From: Mycteria americana
Lineage: Eukaryota; Chordata; Aves; Ciconiiformes; Ciconiidae
Reading direction: 5' to 3'
DNA length: 64,000 bases
Assembly: GCF_035582795.1 (NCBI RefSeq)
Contig: NC_134369.1
Coordinates: 63,054,001-63,118,000, forward strand
Both the position numbers and the translations under genes were made by a program. Position 1 is the first letter of the stretch. Each line of letters begins with the position of its first letter. The notes below the pieces were generated by a model. It searched no databases. It was not told where the DNA came from and worked only from the letters and a program-made list of their open reading frames with translations. This document shows positions 46,301 to 61,300 of this stretch, piece after piece.

Positions 46301-49300
46301 AACATTTAATGTGAAGAATCCATTATGAGATTAGCAAAAATACTTATATTGACTTAAAAGGAGAAAGCCTACCATGTCTGGTACGATAGAAAATGTCTGT
46401 TTTGATATATTTGCAGTGAAGTGTCTTACAACTGCTTGAGAAATAACTTTTAAATTAGGCAACAAGTAACCATTCTGGGCAGCTTAGTCCTGCCTTTTTT
46501 TCTTGTTTTGGATATTAATTTGCTGCTGTGCAAACATACAAATATTCTATAGAAACTAAGAAAACTGTATATACAGCTTTGTGTGAATTATCTTCAACAT
46601 ATGTCTGAAAAAGTAGCATCTAATTAATGCATCTGTGAGCAGGCCTCGTGCTTTAATTCTGCAGGCTGCCTGTTTTAAAAAACCCTAAAAGCTGATTGTC
46701 TTTCCCAAATTTATGCAACATTATGATAATAAGCAATGGGCTTATAATTAATCTGCATTGCTTCTTAACTGTTGGGCAATGATTAATAAGCTTATAGGTT
46801 TTATTTAGAGGGAAGTATGCTAATTTGAGATATTCCCCAGCTGTGATGAATGACTGTACCCCGTAAAGATGTTAACTTTGCACAAAGGATGATTTTACAC
46901 AGTCATTCAAAAATAAATGGGACTATAGTTGTTTTGCTATAAGAGTAAAAATGGATATTCTTTAATCTTTAAGGAGAAAATCAGGACATACAAAGAAAAT
47001 GTAAAGTTTATTAATTTCGTTCTATTTCGTATTGAGGTCTCCATGTAAAGCTTTTAAAAGTAACCACTTAAAAGGCAGATGGCAGGAAAAGGGGTAAAGG
47101 GAAAAGAAATGGACTCCCAGTGGAGGAGTATTGATGAACGTACAGTTTCTGTTAAACATGATGGTTATACTAAGAAAAATGGAGCTCTGTTACGATATTG
47201 TGCTTGTAACTGAATAATTTTTAAATACTTTAAGGGATTTGAAATATAACAAAACTACACTAATATACCCATCTGAGTCCTAAATATACTTTTCCTGGCA
47301 CATATTTTCCATGAAGAACAGAAAAGCCTAAAGCAATCATTTGCATCAAAAACTGAGGTTTAAAAAACAATCTTGTCTTGTTTTTCTGGCACTGCTGAGT
47401 GCCGTTTCTGGAGGTTAGTCATGGCAATTTGCCATTTTCTCTTTTGTGCTAGCCGAGTGATATTTTAACTAGGCAGTTGAGAAATATTGTGAGTTTCTGA
47501 GGGGAGAAAATAGGAGTATTTTGTGAACTTTGTATATCTGTGTGATAACCTCGATGTAATAGGAACGATATGATCTCTTTTTAGAGAAGGGCATCAAAAG
47601 TTGTAGACTAGGCTGGTGTCTGATGCCGGTATGTCGTGTTTTATTTAAACAGCCCATCCACAAGCGAGCTTTCTTTTCACAGATTTTCAGCTGACTTCCA
47701 AAGTTACTCTTAGCATGTGTAAATGTGATATCCAACAAAGCAATTTTTCATATGAAGTTTAACTTCTTAGGTACAGTATGTCAGTTGGTTATGAATGGAA
47801 ACTACACATTGTTTAAATGCTCTCTCTGCTGTACGCAGCTGTCTTACAGGCCTCATAAGGGGAGTAGGTCTGCAGATTTTATTAGCTGATGAACTGACAA
47901 TTGACTCTTGTTTTTACATATTTTATATTGCTATAAATATATACAAGAATAGCAAGTGGGAACAAAACACTATTGCGAATGCCAAGGGAAGGTAATCAAC
48001 TTTTCTGTGCTCTAAGCACTTTATTTCGGGAACTTCTATGCATCCATGCAGTATCCTGATCTTTTCTATAGCCTTTGACTGTCTTCCAGTGTAAATGTTG
48101 AAGTATCTGTCACAGTTACAGCTGGCAGGGAACTTTCCATCATCCTCAGGCAGTGGAAAAGCATTGAGAACGCTCTGAAGATGATCCTGTTAAACATGCT
48201 ACTGGATGGCTCTGCCTGGAAGAGTGAGTAGGAAGGGCAGAGCTGGCCCACTAGCAGTTCTTTGTTACCTGCTTGTTGGCCACTGCATTGCTAAATAGGA
48301 ACATATTCCAACTAACATAAGAATGCGTGAAAATGGCGGATATTCTATCCTCTTCCAAGCTTCAGAAAGGTAGCAGAAAATAATAGTAGTAGGGTTCTCT
48401 TTTTTACCCCAAATCTTAACTAGCCAAGTGGAATTTTATGCAGTTGACTTTACTCTGAGGGATTAGAAAGTTAGTGTGGAGAAATGGGCATATTTTGTGG
48501 GGTAAAACACATGCTCTGTATGCAGTCCATTTGGCTGGCAAATCAAACGTCTTTGAAGAGTCAGATTTCTTGAGATAGGCAGGTGGAGAAAGGGAGACCC
48601 GTGGTCCTGGGAAGCAGGGAGAGCAGATAGCATGCTTAGAGCTAGGACAATCCCACTGTGATTCCATAGCCATCATCACCTTTGATAAGTCCCCTCCAAA
48701 TGTGGGATCGTGTACTTTATAAGATGTTTGAGCGTCTAGACACTTCTTAATCTTTGGTCTCCATCTGCTGGGCTACACACTGCATGATGTTTGAAAGTGT
48801 TACATTCCTCAGCCCCACAGGTACTTTATCCTATTGCTTGGCTGTTCCTTTTTGGTTTGGATTGGGTTTTTTCCCCTTGCACAGTTGCTTTGTCTTGTTT
48901 TTATTGTACTTCGAGCAGTCTTTCCCCAGCTGTCAAGGTTGCACTTGTTCAGTGGCCAATAATTGATCGCCAGTGAGTTCTTTATAGTTCTGAGGCCTCT
49001 GTTTTCAACCTATGGCAGTATTTTAAGATCTTTGCTATTATCGCATGCTTAAACTCCACATCATAACAAGAGACAGCTGGTACCATATAGCAAACTTTCA
49101 TAACAAGGTGACAACAGGCGTAATAGGCTGGGACTGGGGTTTTACAAAATTAGCCTATTACTAGCAAAGGCAACAGTTTACTTGAAGATCTTAACTAACC
49201 AAGAAAGTTTTTTCTGAAATCTGAGGTCAGAGAAACTGAGAAGAGTCAATCTTCTAAAGGCCACAAAAATGAATCCCAGTCATAAGACTCTTAAGAGAAG

Positions 49301-52300
49301 ATACCCTTTGTGTCAGGAAAGAGTATCTGTTTATAAGGTATCTATTTATATTTATCAAAGGTTCGAAAAGTTGTTGCAACTCTTCTGTTGACCCCCTATA
49401 AACCTTGGGAGCTTTATAGATTCCTCTCAATAGCTTATGAAGCATTTTTAAACCTTAAGGCTCTGTATAGACTTTTGTTAGAACTCAGTTCCAAATTTAA
49501 ACAAAGTAAGTCTGGGTTCTTCTTTTCTGTCTTTAGTTTTGCCAGCCCCTCTCTGCCTCCCAAATTATATTTATTATTAAATTAAATTTAGGGATTTGTG
49601 CTTAAAACCACATCAAGCCATGAACTTCTAAACTTGGAATTTTATATGCCAAATTTAAGACCATTTTTTTTCCATGGACTTGGGGGATGGGGAGGAAAAG
49701 GGTGAAAACTACTGATTTAGAGAAAAAATCAGAAGTGATGAGCTGATATGAGTTCTAAGAATTTTTTTTTTCCAATTCTCTTTTGTCTTAGTGTCTCTAA
49801 GCAAAACAAAAGAATTTTTTACACAATCCTGGAGCTCTCACCGCTGCTTGATTCTTCCAACATGACGCCAGAGGACTGGGCCAAAATTGCAAAGAAACTT
49901 GAGGTACTATAGTGTGGGATAAGAATTCATTTGTTGCTTAAACAAAACCAGCAGTATATCTAGTATACTTAGCAAGATAAAACAATTAATTAGTGCCATA
50001 CATATATATTTGTTTATTCAAAATGTAAACGTTATGTACCTTGCTTAGTTACTTGCAAAGTAACAAGTACTGTGCTTGCAAGGCTTGCCGAATTTTTTTT
50101 TTCCCTTTTGAAAATGTTGCAAACTCATTAAAGTTATATAGTTCTTCCAATGATAAACCGTGTCATAATTCTGTACAAGAAAATAAAAAGGAAAATTGCA
50201 GCTATGATTGAATAAGGTATGTAATATGTAGGTTGATATGTTCTAAAATGTTGACTTAAATTCACTGTCCAAAAATGTTGAATAAAATCCTTAGGTGTAG
50301 GTGACTTAACTGAAGGTTGCTTAGTTACACATCATTTGAGTGTTCAAATAGCTTAATAGTTGGCTATTGACGTAGAAAATAATTTCATGTCTTTATGCCT
50401 TTCTTACTCTGGACACAGCCAGACTCTACTAGCTTTGGCTTTGCATCCAGTAGAAAAAATACTATCATGGTTAGGTTTCCTACACTGGGAAATGTTTAAA
50501 GCCCTAGATATTTCTGCATATATAGATAAATTCATTGCATCCTTCTCTAGCTTAAAAAATCAGCATTTCTCTGCTCCTGTCCCCATGTCTGAACTTAGCT
50601 GTGTGCTTTTAAGAAAGTAGAAGTGCAAAACATTTCAAATACTTCACACCAGGAATTCATTCATAGCTGTTAGAAATAAATAACCCTGGGCCTAGTAAGA
50701 TATTACTCTTCCACTCCTGCTCGCTCTGCGATAGTGGGCTTTATAGTGTAAATTTCGTTCTTCAACCAAGCTGTAGCAATGCATGCGAACAGTATAATAA
50801 TGCAGGGATTGATGCTAAAGATTCAGGTAACAGCCTTTCACCTTTAGGTCCTCTAATGCTGAAACCACCAAACTAGGGATGATGCTCCTCCTATCGAATG
50901 CATCTTGCCAGGGCAGAGAAGAGACGGAGCTGGTGTATAGGTGGAGAGCCTCTACGATGGAGCAGAGGTGCAGCTGGGAAAAGCCCAGGGCCAAGAGTAG
51001 AAGGCGGCAATCCCATGCTGAACAGGAGAGAATATACCTTTCTTCCTTAATGGCATATTAGTTTTATTACAAAAAAAAGTGTTTCTTTCTTGTACACAGA
51101 ATGCAGCTTCTCTGTATATACAAGTATCCAATATGTGTAATCCTAGTGAAAAGTGCTGAGAAGAGAAAAAAAACCTTCTTCAACTCTCTGGCTTATCTGT
51201 GGACACTGCCACTTTGTGCTCATCTTGGACACGTACTTGGCACAGCTGTAATGTGCTGATGAGTTTCCAGACTGAAACATTCCAAGATGTTTCTGTGGGA
51301 TATCTCCTTAATTGCCAGCCTGATCTTTTATGTTATGAAGCTTAAAGCAAGCTGGGTTTTTTTCACATCTAATAAGGCTCATAAAGCTGAAAATATTCGT
51401 GAGTGTACTGATTGAGTTGGAGAGGACAAGTGGCTATTTCTATGATCTCAGCCCTTCTTGAAACTTACTTATCTTGTTACTGCATAACTACAGCATAAAC
51501 GACAGGTGAATAACTACAGCATGCTTTTTGCGTCACGCTATAGTTTGGCCTACAGAAAGATCTTGCAACACTGGCTGTTGTTCTGCTGGTTAACTTGTTA
51601 GAGATAAGCAGAAATCCCCTGAAATTTCCAGTAGGTAGCAACATATAGGCATGAGTATCAGTGAAGAAATAGCAAAAGGACAAGTAGAAATCTGCAGGTG
51701 AGTTTGGAGGTGACCTTATTATCAGAAGATGCCAAGTGTGTGTGCCTACTGTAGCATAAGAAGTGTAATTAAAAAGAAATCTTGTTTAATTCTCTGGCAA
51801 ACCCCCCTTTTTTCCCCACGCTGGCACTTCATGTATCTGCTTAGACTTGTATGTAATCCTTTCCATGTTACCAAATTACATCAGAGACATCAGTGTCTCT
51901 CACTACAGTGTTTACTATGTGCATCACTCTTAAAATAGAGGAACCGATTCCTTTTTCCTCCAAAAGCCAGCAGATGACTTTATTCCAACAGGATGAGCTA
52001 TGCAGTTCATGGCTTTGCATTAAAAAAACTCCTGTGTGGAACTGTATGTAGATTAAAGTTATAAAATTCCTTTTTGCATCTGTACGTGCCTGACAGTCTA
52101 AGGGACTTCTTAAAAGCCAGCAAGTGTATGTACGTTACTGGACAACAAGAAGCCTCTTCACCTCTTTCTGCTGCAGCAGTCACATACTGCTGCAGGAAGC
52201 ATGGCTTTCCAACAGAAGAGGGCACTCGTACACTGGCAATTTGCCTGTCTGCCACCAGGATTGAACGGACTGGTTTTTCTATATGTTATGATAGCCTTGG

Positions 52301-55300
52301 TTTGCCTAATCTGTTCCTGTAAATGGTGTAATCCCTAAAGTAAAAGCGGCAATAAGAAATCAGACTATACGGCTAATTTGCATATGTTAACATTCCTGTT
52401 TAAAGCCATTGCTAAGCTTTTCTTAATTAGCAGTCTTCTGGTTTAAAAATGCTGCATTAATATGTATACATAGAAGAATCTTTTTGACTGTTCCATAATT
52501 AGAATTACTGGCTCTAGTGCTTGGTGTCCTATTAACCCTTAATTGTATTTAAACTGAAAACAGGATAACTTTAGGAGGAATTATGCGTGTAGTACCCTTT
52601 AAAGTATTATGCAGTTGCTTGCATCAGTGAAAGTAATGCAATATGTACCTCACTTGCTGATGTCAGTGCATTGCTCTAACAATGTGAAAACTGTCTCTCC
52701 ATCTCCAGGAGCACTATGAAAAGTACGATGGTTTTGTGATCCTTCACGGCACTGATACCATGGCCTATACAGCTTCAGCCTTATCCTTCATGTGTGAGAA
52801 CCTGGGTAAAACTGTTGTTCTGACAGGATCCCAGGTAATGGACTTAATGTGAAGTCAAAGTCAGAAGCCTCATTTTTTATTTTTATATGCAAAACTAGGT
52901 AGTATCCTGATTATCACTGTATAGTTCAGTAGTGCAGGGCAGGCCTCTGGCCAGGGTGAGTGGTCACAGTGCTGGTAGAAATTAGTGAGAATTGACAGGC
53001 TCATCAGCTGAGGATCTGCCCCAACATTTTATCAGTAATGACTTTACAACTCTGTACCAAATCAAACCACTAGTTCATTATGGCTGGGGCCAGATGCTTC
53101 AGAGAAAGATATAAGAGCTTGTCATTGGCCGTTGTGTATTAGCCAGTTTATAAGAGAAACATCTTTCCAGCCTCGGGTGGCTGCTGGTTGTTAGCTGTCT
53201 TTTTTTCTTTTAAAGCCTTGAAGCTTATTCCTTTTTACTTCATCTGTTGTTATCCTGTCTTATGTTACTCATTGTTGCATTCTTTATCATTTTTTTAATA
53301 ATCTCTAAGCATTAGATGCATTTTTGATCATTTCTGTTCCACAAAGCATCAAACATGGTCTGTTTCCTTTCCTCTAAAGACTACATTTATTAATTTTCAT
53401 TCTCTTAGCTGGAGATCAGCCTTTTGCATATTGTCTGAGGGGGAGGGGTTGTCTTACTAGAATAGCTTGCTTGAGCGTAAAATACAGCTCTAATCACAAA
53501 AGAGAGATGAAACATTGCACTGTAAAATTCTCCTCCCCCATTTCATAACTTCCCTTTCACATGTGGTCTATTTGAAGTCAAAATACAAAAGTCTAGGAAG
53601 GAGTAGGCTCCCACTTGCTGTCTTGACGTGGGGCAGTCTAGTTGTGGTACATCATATTCAAGGTTTTACTTTCTTTTTGGCTTTATTGCTTGGAGATCTG
53701 CCTGACATATGATCTAGCAATGGAGCATGTGATTTTTTTTTTCATTGCTGAAAGGAGCTCTGACTCTCTGTTAATAAAGAGGCAATCTGAAACGGCATGG
53801 AAGTCATCACTCAGTTTTTAATCTTGTCCTTTTCTGTCGGTAATAACTTGCTGGCTCAGTTTTTCTATACTATGAGGAAAGATGGTGCAAGAGAGCTGTT
53901 GTGAAGCCCATAGTGGCAGTTCTGTGTGATCTGGGGCTTTTGCTTTTCCTCTGTACAATCACTTCTCCCATGCTCAGTCACTTTAACTATGCCTGCTTTC
54001 TATTTTTTATATTTTTCCTGAATCAGTCTTTTAATCTGCTTAATCACACTAGAATCATCTCTATATTAGCTTTTAAGCACTTAAATTATAAAAGTCTGTT
54101 AAGCACAGAGGGAAACCCTGCCATCTGCTGCAGTCTAAAATAGTTTGGATGAAGAAGGAAACTTCGTCATAAATCATTGTTACATAAATTATTCATGTAT
54201 TTGTATTGCATAAGTTGGACTCTTTTTTTCTGCTGTGTAGACTTTACATAAGGGACAGGCTCTAATTTCAGTCTCTGCTCTTCAGGTGCCCATATACGAG
54301 TTGCAGAATGATGGCCGAGCCAACCTTCTGGGGGCATTGCTCTTTGCTGGGCAGTTCGTGATCCCTGAGGTCTGTTTGCCTGTGAAGACTGTCTCAGAAG
54401 CTGCTTTCCTCCCTCTAGCCAGGACACATACTTACATATTCAAAATATCCAGTAGGCAGTAAGGAATTGCACTTAAACAGGAAGATAAATGGATTCCACT
54501 GAAGTAACAGGCGCTTGCATGGCAAAGCACATGCCGTTTTCTCAGGAGTCATATCCCATTTTGCCCATATACAATCTATAAAGACTATCAAGTCTGAAAT
54601 GTAGCTTGCAGCACACTTGAAATCAGAGGTTCCATTGCAAATATGTGGGATCTGAAACATTTGTAGTTCAGTTTTATAACTGAAATTTACTTTGAAGTTC
54701 TAAAGTTGCTCTAGAACTGGTAGGAGTGTCTTCTAGCTCTAGTTCCTGAAGACTGAAGTGTCGAGGATGATATACCTAATAGACATGGAAGTAACCCCAT
54801 GGTCTCAGCACCCTGCCTTTAAAGATGTTGGTGCTGTGCAGCCGAAAAATCAGAGAGAAAACTGGTCAGGTTACACCTCATTTCACTTCTGCCATGCTCC
54901 CAAAGCCAGTTCTTGTAAAACAGCAGCAATAGCTGACTGGCCAAGATCTTCATAACTAATAACAACTTTGAGGTATCTCTTTTCTTTCAAATTCCAATTG
55001 ACAAACTTTAAGGGACTTGAGAAGGAATCTAATTATTTATGTGTGGTAACTCTTTTGAAGTTTATCCTTATTTTCACTAGGCCTTTTGCTAAGGTTTTGG
55101 ACTCTGAATTTAGATATAACTGATGAACTTATTAAAAAGTCCACACTGTTTCTTTCCTCTATCTCTGAAGTGGACTCAGGCAAATTTGCTGTCTCCTAGA
55201 CTATGCCTCATGAGAGGATTACGAAACTAGTTAGCTCTTAACTTGTTTTGTTCTTAAATTCTTAAACCAATGTGTGACGGATGTGCCAACTCTTTTTGAA

Positions 55301-58300
55301 AGGGTAAGAGTTGTAAACATCTACTGGCCTCTGAGTTGCTTTAAAGATTTAGAAAACACTTTATAAAGGACAGACTACAGTATTTATCTACTGAATCTTT
55401 TAATTACTGGCTTATTCATAGACCTGTTTCTTTACTTGTCTTGCAGGTGTGCCTGTATTTTTATAATAAACTGTACAGGGGAAATAGGGTGACTAAGGTG
55501 GATGCTGGGAGTTTCAATGCCTTTTCCTCACCTAACCTGCCTCCACTTGCAAATGCTGAGGTTGATATTACAAGTAAGCAACATCATCTTTTAAGCCTTG
55601 TAATTTATGCCACATGCAATAGAGCTCTAGCTGAAAAGAATCTGTGCCTATGTAGTTGAAATGCTGTTTTTAAACTCAAATATCTTTGAAAGCCCTGTAG
55701 CTTGACTCCACTTTATCTGCTCTGAAACTGTTTAAATATTAGTAAGGCTGAGAATTTGTGACTCAGCTGCATTTATCTATTGAATATAGATGTGAGCTAG
55801 ACTGACTTTGATTAAAGATCCAGACTAACCAGAGGGAATGTTACCCCTGTGTCATGAAAATGCTTGCTCTGAAGATAAAAATGAGGGAGTGAGGCCTGAA
55901 AGAACAAAGAGTTTAATCTTGTTAATGACCATGCTGGGCTCCAAAATCAGGCAAAAGAGTCATTGCAGAGTACTTGCAGCTTGAACAGATTCTCTGTTTG
56001 ATGCATGTCATTGTGTAAGATATTTTCCTGTATATTCAGGACCTGTCTAAACTGCAAGCACACTGAAAACAGCAGACCTAGAATATGCTCCGTGTGAAGT
56101 GTTTTTTCCCCAAACCTACTCAGACTCCCTATAATTTCTGTGTGTCTGTTTTTTAAGGAGAGGAAAAACTACATGAAAATTTCAGTACCTGTTTGCAAAG
56201 TCATTAACACACTGATGTCTGTTCTTGGATAAATGGCACCCTTTCTTTGGAGAGGGGAGAAGAGAGACACGTTTGGAGTCTAGCCAAATGAGGAGTTGCC
56301 AAAAGCCCTACTAAAGGACAGTTTAAAAAAATATAACATGCTATGCAAGCTGCTTTTGGATAGGTTAGGTATATTAAAAAGGAGTAGGACTTGGTGACAA
56401 TATCCATTGTTTCAAAAAATAGGAAATAGGAGGGGGTTCCCTACTTCTTTTGCTAGGTGCCGTTAGTGGCAGTAGGTCTAGCCCTGTGCCATGCAGCATG
56501 CCATTCTGAATGGTTTCTACTACTAGAGAGAGAGAGACATTCTGCAATTTGGAAAAATAAACGTATCCCTTCCACCTAATGAGTGGGAGTTACTTAACAA
56601 AGTTTCAGGATCAAAGTGGTGTGTTTGTAGCAGCCAGATACAAACTGAGGAAGCCTGTGAAATACTGTAGTGGTCTGTAAGACATCTCTCAGGTAGAGAG
56701 TCTGCCACTGTTGTATTACTGTGCTGTGTCAAACACAGTGTATCTGAAATCAACAGAAACAGTCAGTTGATTGTTGCAGTAAATTGGGGAGAATCTTCTT
56801 TCTTGGGTTTTTATGAACTGCATCAAATAGGGTGTAAATAAATTCCGTTTACTGACTGATCAATAATGAAATCAAGCTGCAAATTGCATGCTATTTCTCT
56901 CTTGGATTTGAATGAACTGTTTTGTGATTCCTTGTCTGTAGTAGAAGAATAAGAAAGTTATTAAGTACTTCCCTTGGCCCATATTGGGTCCCATTATCTT
57001 TTCAGTAGAGTGCCCCATTGAGATCAGTGGGGATTTCTGATTTAAAAACCAATGGTGTGATAGGCTCTATTTTTATTTGTTTCAGCTGATTACCAAGTTA
57101 GGGTAGCATGATTTATCCAAGATGACGGTGTCAGTATTGAAGGATTGTTTCATTTTGAAAAAACATAGTTTATAGCATGGGCAATCTACTAGTGCTGCTT
57201 TATTTTGTCCAAAGTAATTGTTTGAAACATTGCTGTCTCCCTTCAGTTTGCTTGTATAATTCTCACGTGAAGCTTTCACGGAGACAAGGAACCACGTGGG
57301 GCTTTTAAAAACAAATCAAACAAATCTAGCATCTTTTAACATTTTTTTTCAAATGACATTGTATAATATGTCTTAATCCTCCTGTAGACAGGGCTGACTG
57401 TAGACAGGGCTGACTCTTGCTGGTTCAGCATTATGGAGAGCAGCCTGAGGATGCCAGGAGAAGTAGGCCACATGCAGAAACTCTTCCTCAGGCTTCCTGG
57501 TTCTAACGAAGCTGGGAATGAAAACTCCAGAGACGCGGAGGGGGGGAGATGACAAGATGGAGGGAGTGGGGAGTGTAATGGCATAAGAGCTTGCAATCAT
57601 GGCTTGGTACACAGAAATGAAGAGAGCAGATGCTGTTTGAGGCTAGGCATACCATGTAAAAGCAACGATCTACTTCAGAGCCAGAGAGGAGAGGAAGAAG
57701 CTTAGTCCCCTTCCCTTCACTTCCCTAGCTGCAGCACTCTTCATTTTTGCTATCTATTTTTCACCCTGTTCCCCCTTCAGATGAGGCTCCCAGTGTATTT
57801 CTGATCCCATCAACTGGCTGTGTTCTTGGCCAGATCCTTAACTGTGTTAGCAACACCTAAGAGTTCCGTTACCCAGTTTTAGATGAGCAAGTGTGTCAGC
57901 TTCCTCAAGACTTTCAATTTAGCACAAGGAACTCATGAAAGAAGTGAAAAATTCTAGCAAACTCCTCAGATGAGTGAGAAACCCCATGCCGATAGGAAAT
58001 ACTTTTGCAGCAGAATCAGAAATGTCTGTGTGAAATGGATAATGTAGGAATAAGCAAAAATATTTCTAAGATCTTAAAGCTTATCAAATAAAGACCTTGC
58101 CTTATTTTACTCATATTTTGGAAACAGGAGAGACAAGGAGGACTATTTCACTTGAAGTGTGTAAAGAGTCTCAGTATTTCATAACTGATTACTCTCCTCT
58201 GTTCTCTATTGTCCTAATGAAGCAAATATGAAACTTGCTTTGTTACCATGGCTGGACTTTCTTCATCACACATGCATGTAACTTCTGGGAGTGGTACACA

Positions 58301-61300
58301 TGTACAGGACCGTATGATGAGAAACATAACTTGCGTAGGGGACGAACAGGGCCCATGTGACTGTGCATGCAGATGTGGTACAGCAGCAGCAGAAGGTTAG
58401 AAGGCCCTTTTGGGCTCGTCTACCCACCAGTCTCATTAGAGAGAAGGTATTCGTCACTGGCCAAGCCTGTGTCTTGGTTGGCAGTTCTGGTTATTTATAG
58501 TAAAAAACCCAAGTCATTTATGTATTAAGGCAAATGCCAGCTCTCTTCACTGAAGTGCTTTTGGTCACTCTTCCCCCCCCCCACCGGTAAGTAGGCATGT
58601 TGATTCTTGCAAAGACACCGTTCAATTTAAATATTCATTTCAAAAGGTGTGTGTTGATTGTTTTATAACAAACTGCCAAAAAAGGGGGTCTATGTTTGTT
58701 TGCCTCCTTCAGGAATTTGCACCCATAGGTTGGCCTGTGCTCCCCACCCCTTGGCTGCCGCCGTGAATTGTAATGAATGCCGGGGCAGCTTATATAATGG
58801 TAGGGCTCACCCGTAGCCCTGCAGAGAAGGATGAGAAGAAAGCGTTGCTGGAGCTCTGCAATCACGAAAAGCTGTATTTCTTGTTTGATTTCATAACTGG
58901 GAGTTCAGTCACCACTCCTAAGGGAGGTGTCGCTCTTAGTTGCTGCTCTCCCATTATAAGTTGAAACCTGCATTGTGGCATAGGTGCTGTTTAAAAAAAG
59001 GGGGGTTTTGCTGCTTTCTAGACTGTTTAGAGCTGCTTCTCTTTTTTATTTTATTTTTAAGTCAGGTTGATGTTTTTTCCACACTAACCCCAACACTATA
59101 GTTCTCTGTGTGTATGTGTGTGTGTATTTTTGAGCTGTGATTTTAAAAGCTGTAGTGTTTGGTAGGGAGGGGGAGATTGGAAATAGAAGAGTATTGTTTA
59201 TGTGATGGTTTTGTTTGGAAGAATAAACAAAAGGCCTTCATATCTTGAATGCAGTCTCTTGAATAATGCAATCTTTTCTATCCCAAGCCATTTTGGATAC
59301 AGTATATAAATAGCCATTACCTATTTATTTTATGTACATTGCTTTAAAAACTTTCTTTCTGCAAGACTAGTAGCTAGCTTACGTTTGTTCCTCAGCTTTG
59401 TAGCCATATTTACATAATGCAGTACACTATATCAGTTAAACTCTTTACAAGCACAGGCCATCCAAGTCAGAACAGGTTACTGTTTTCTGTGTTGTGCCAA
59501 AACTGAATATCCCTAATTAGTCACTGTCATCCATAGGATAAAAAACTGTTATGAACACCGATATATACAGCTTTTGGTACTTCACCTGCCTGTATATGAG
59601 TTTCTTACTTAAGAACTGTTAGTGATTCCTAAGGTGGGTTTGTTTTTTTTTTAATTTAACAAAAAGGAGATTGCTGTGTGGTATGACTACAGGCTGCAAG
59701 ACAGCTGGTTTATTCAGTACAATGAAGATGCTCGAACTTAGCTGTGCGACGTAAATATTCTTCCTTTTGTGGATGTAATCTTTGAGATGGAGGATGCAAA
59801 GGGTGTGTTCTTATTTTTTTTTCCCCTTCACGGCACTCTGCCTCACTTACAACAGTTCTGAATAAATCTGAGATGAAGTTGGGCTTTTATGTATATTTGT
59901 TTGTCTTTGGCTCTTGCATCACATTGCCTTTTGTTCTGCTTTTTAGACTCACTTGTCTAATGGAAAACTGGCATCTGTGGAGTCTGCAGTACCGAGCACA
60001 TTATGTAGGCTGACGAGGTTCATGACCAAGAAAATGTTAACTCAGGGACAATCTTTAGTTCTTTTTTTTAATATAGTTTGGAATTACATCACTGTACTAT
60101 GTATGCATGCATTATATTTATCTTGAAGATGATATGTTATTTGGTAGAGCGTACTCCAAGAGTACAGGTATAGGCCTGGTATAGGTCTGACTTCTGAACC
60201 TATCCTCTGATCTCTCTCCTTGGTCTTCTACTTCTGGCAATATCTTAGTGATCCATGCCAAGGCAGGTTTCCTCAGTTCATTCTTCAAGTTCGTTACAGG
60301 CATTAGGGATCTGATAGCTGCCAAACTTAGTAGTATGCATTTGTGAAGTTTTGGCAGGGACTCCTAGCTTATGGAGGATAAAGGAAAGAAAGCTCTGATA
60401 CAATTTTATTGCCATCCCTTCTTATAGAGGAGGCTGCTTTTAAAGAATTAATCTGTGTGTTAGAAGGTTGAAAGGATTGGATTTATTGCTAAACACTGCT
60501 GCTTCTTAAAGCACAGTGCTCATGAGTGAATGTGGTTAGCCAAGCCTATGAACCTCAAGCAGAACAAATGCATGGCTTTCTGCACTCACCCGTGTACCTC
60601 CTGCAGGTCTCTAACTCACTTTGGAAAGCTCATGGAGGCCTTTGAGAGCTACTTGGCTAACTACTAAATCCAACCAGGTGGTTTCAGAACCATGCTGGCC
60701 AGCTTAGCACAAAGAAAGAAACTGTAGGAACGGTCTATATTTCTATTCTCCCATTCCCAGAGCATTAGGAATGCATGTGCTGAAGTGTGGCTGATTGGAC
60801 AAACATGATGCCAAGCCAACTGCTTGTGACCTGTTTAACGACTTATGCTATTTTTTTAGAAAGAACATACAGAGGCTTTAGTTGCTGACAGGGCAACACA
60901 ACAGGAAGGGAAAGTTTGTAGTCTTATAGGTGACTGCTGTTTTCTGTCCTGACTTAATGGATTGTGTGGTTTTTAGTATCTCTGGTAATGGGGCAATAGA
61001 GTAGGCTTCAATGGAGGCTTTTAAATGTACTCTGAATTTTCTTGCAAATGGCTGTCTGCTGATTGCAAGAGATTGCAACAGTAATTGGTGTGAGTAACTC
61101 TCCGCATGGCTGAAAGCAAGTCAGTATTATGCACGCAGATCTTTTATCTGTCTTGCTGCTTGGGAGTTTCTCCAAAATCTGAAAAGCTTAAATCATGATG
61201 GGGAAACAGGTAGCTTTACAGCATGGTCTACTTTCATTGAAGCATGACGTTCTGAGCTGTTGGCTGCTGTTTGTTAAACCTCTTCCACTGCCTTGTAGGA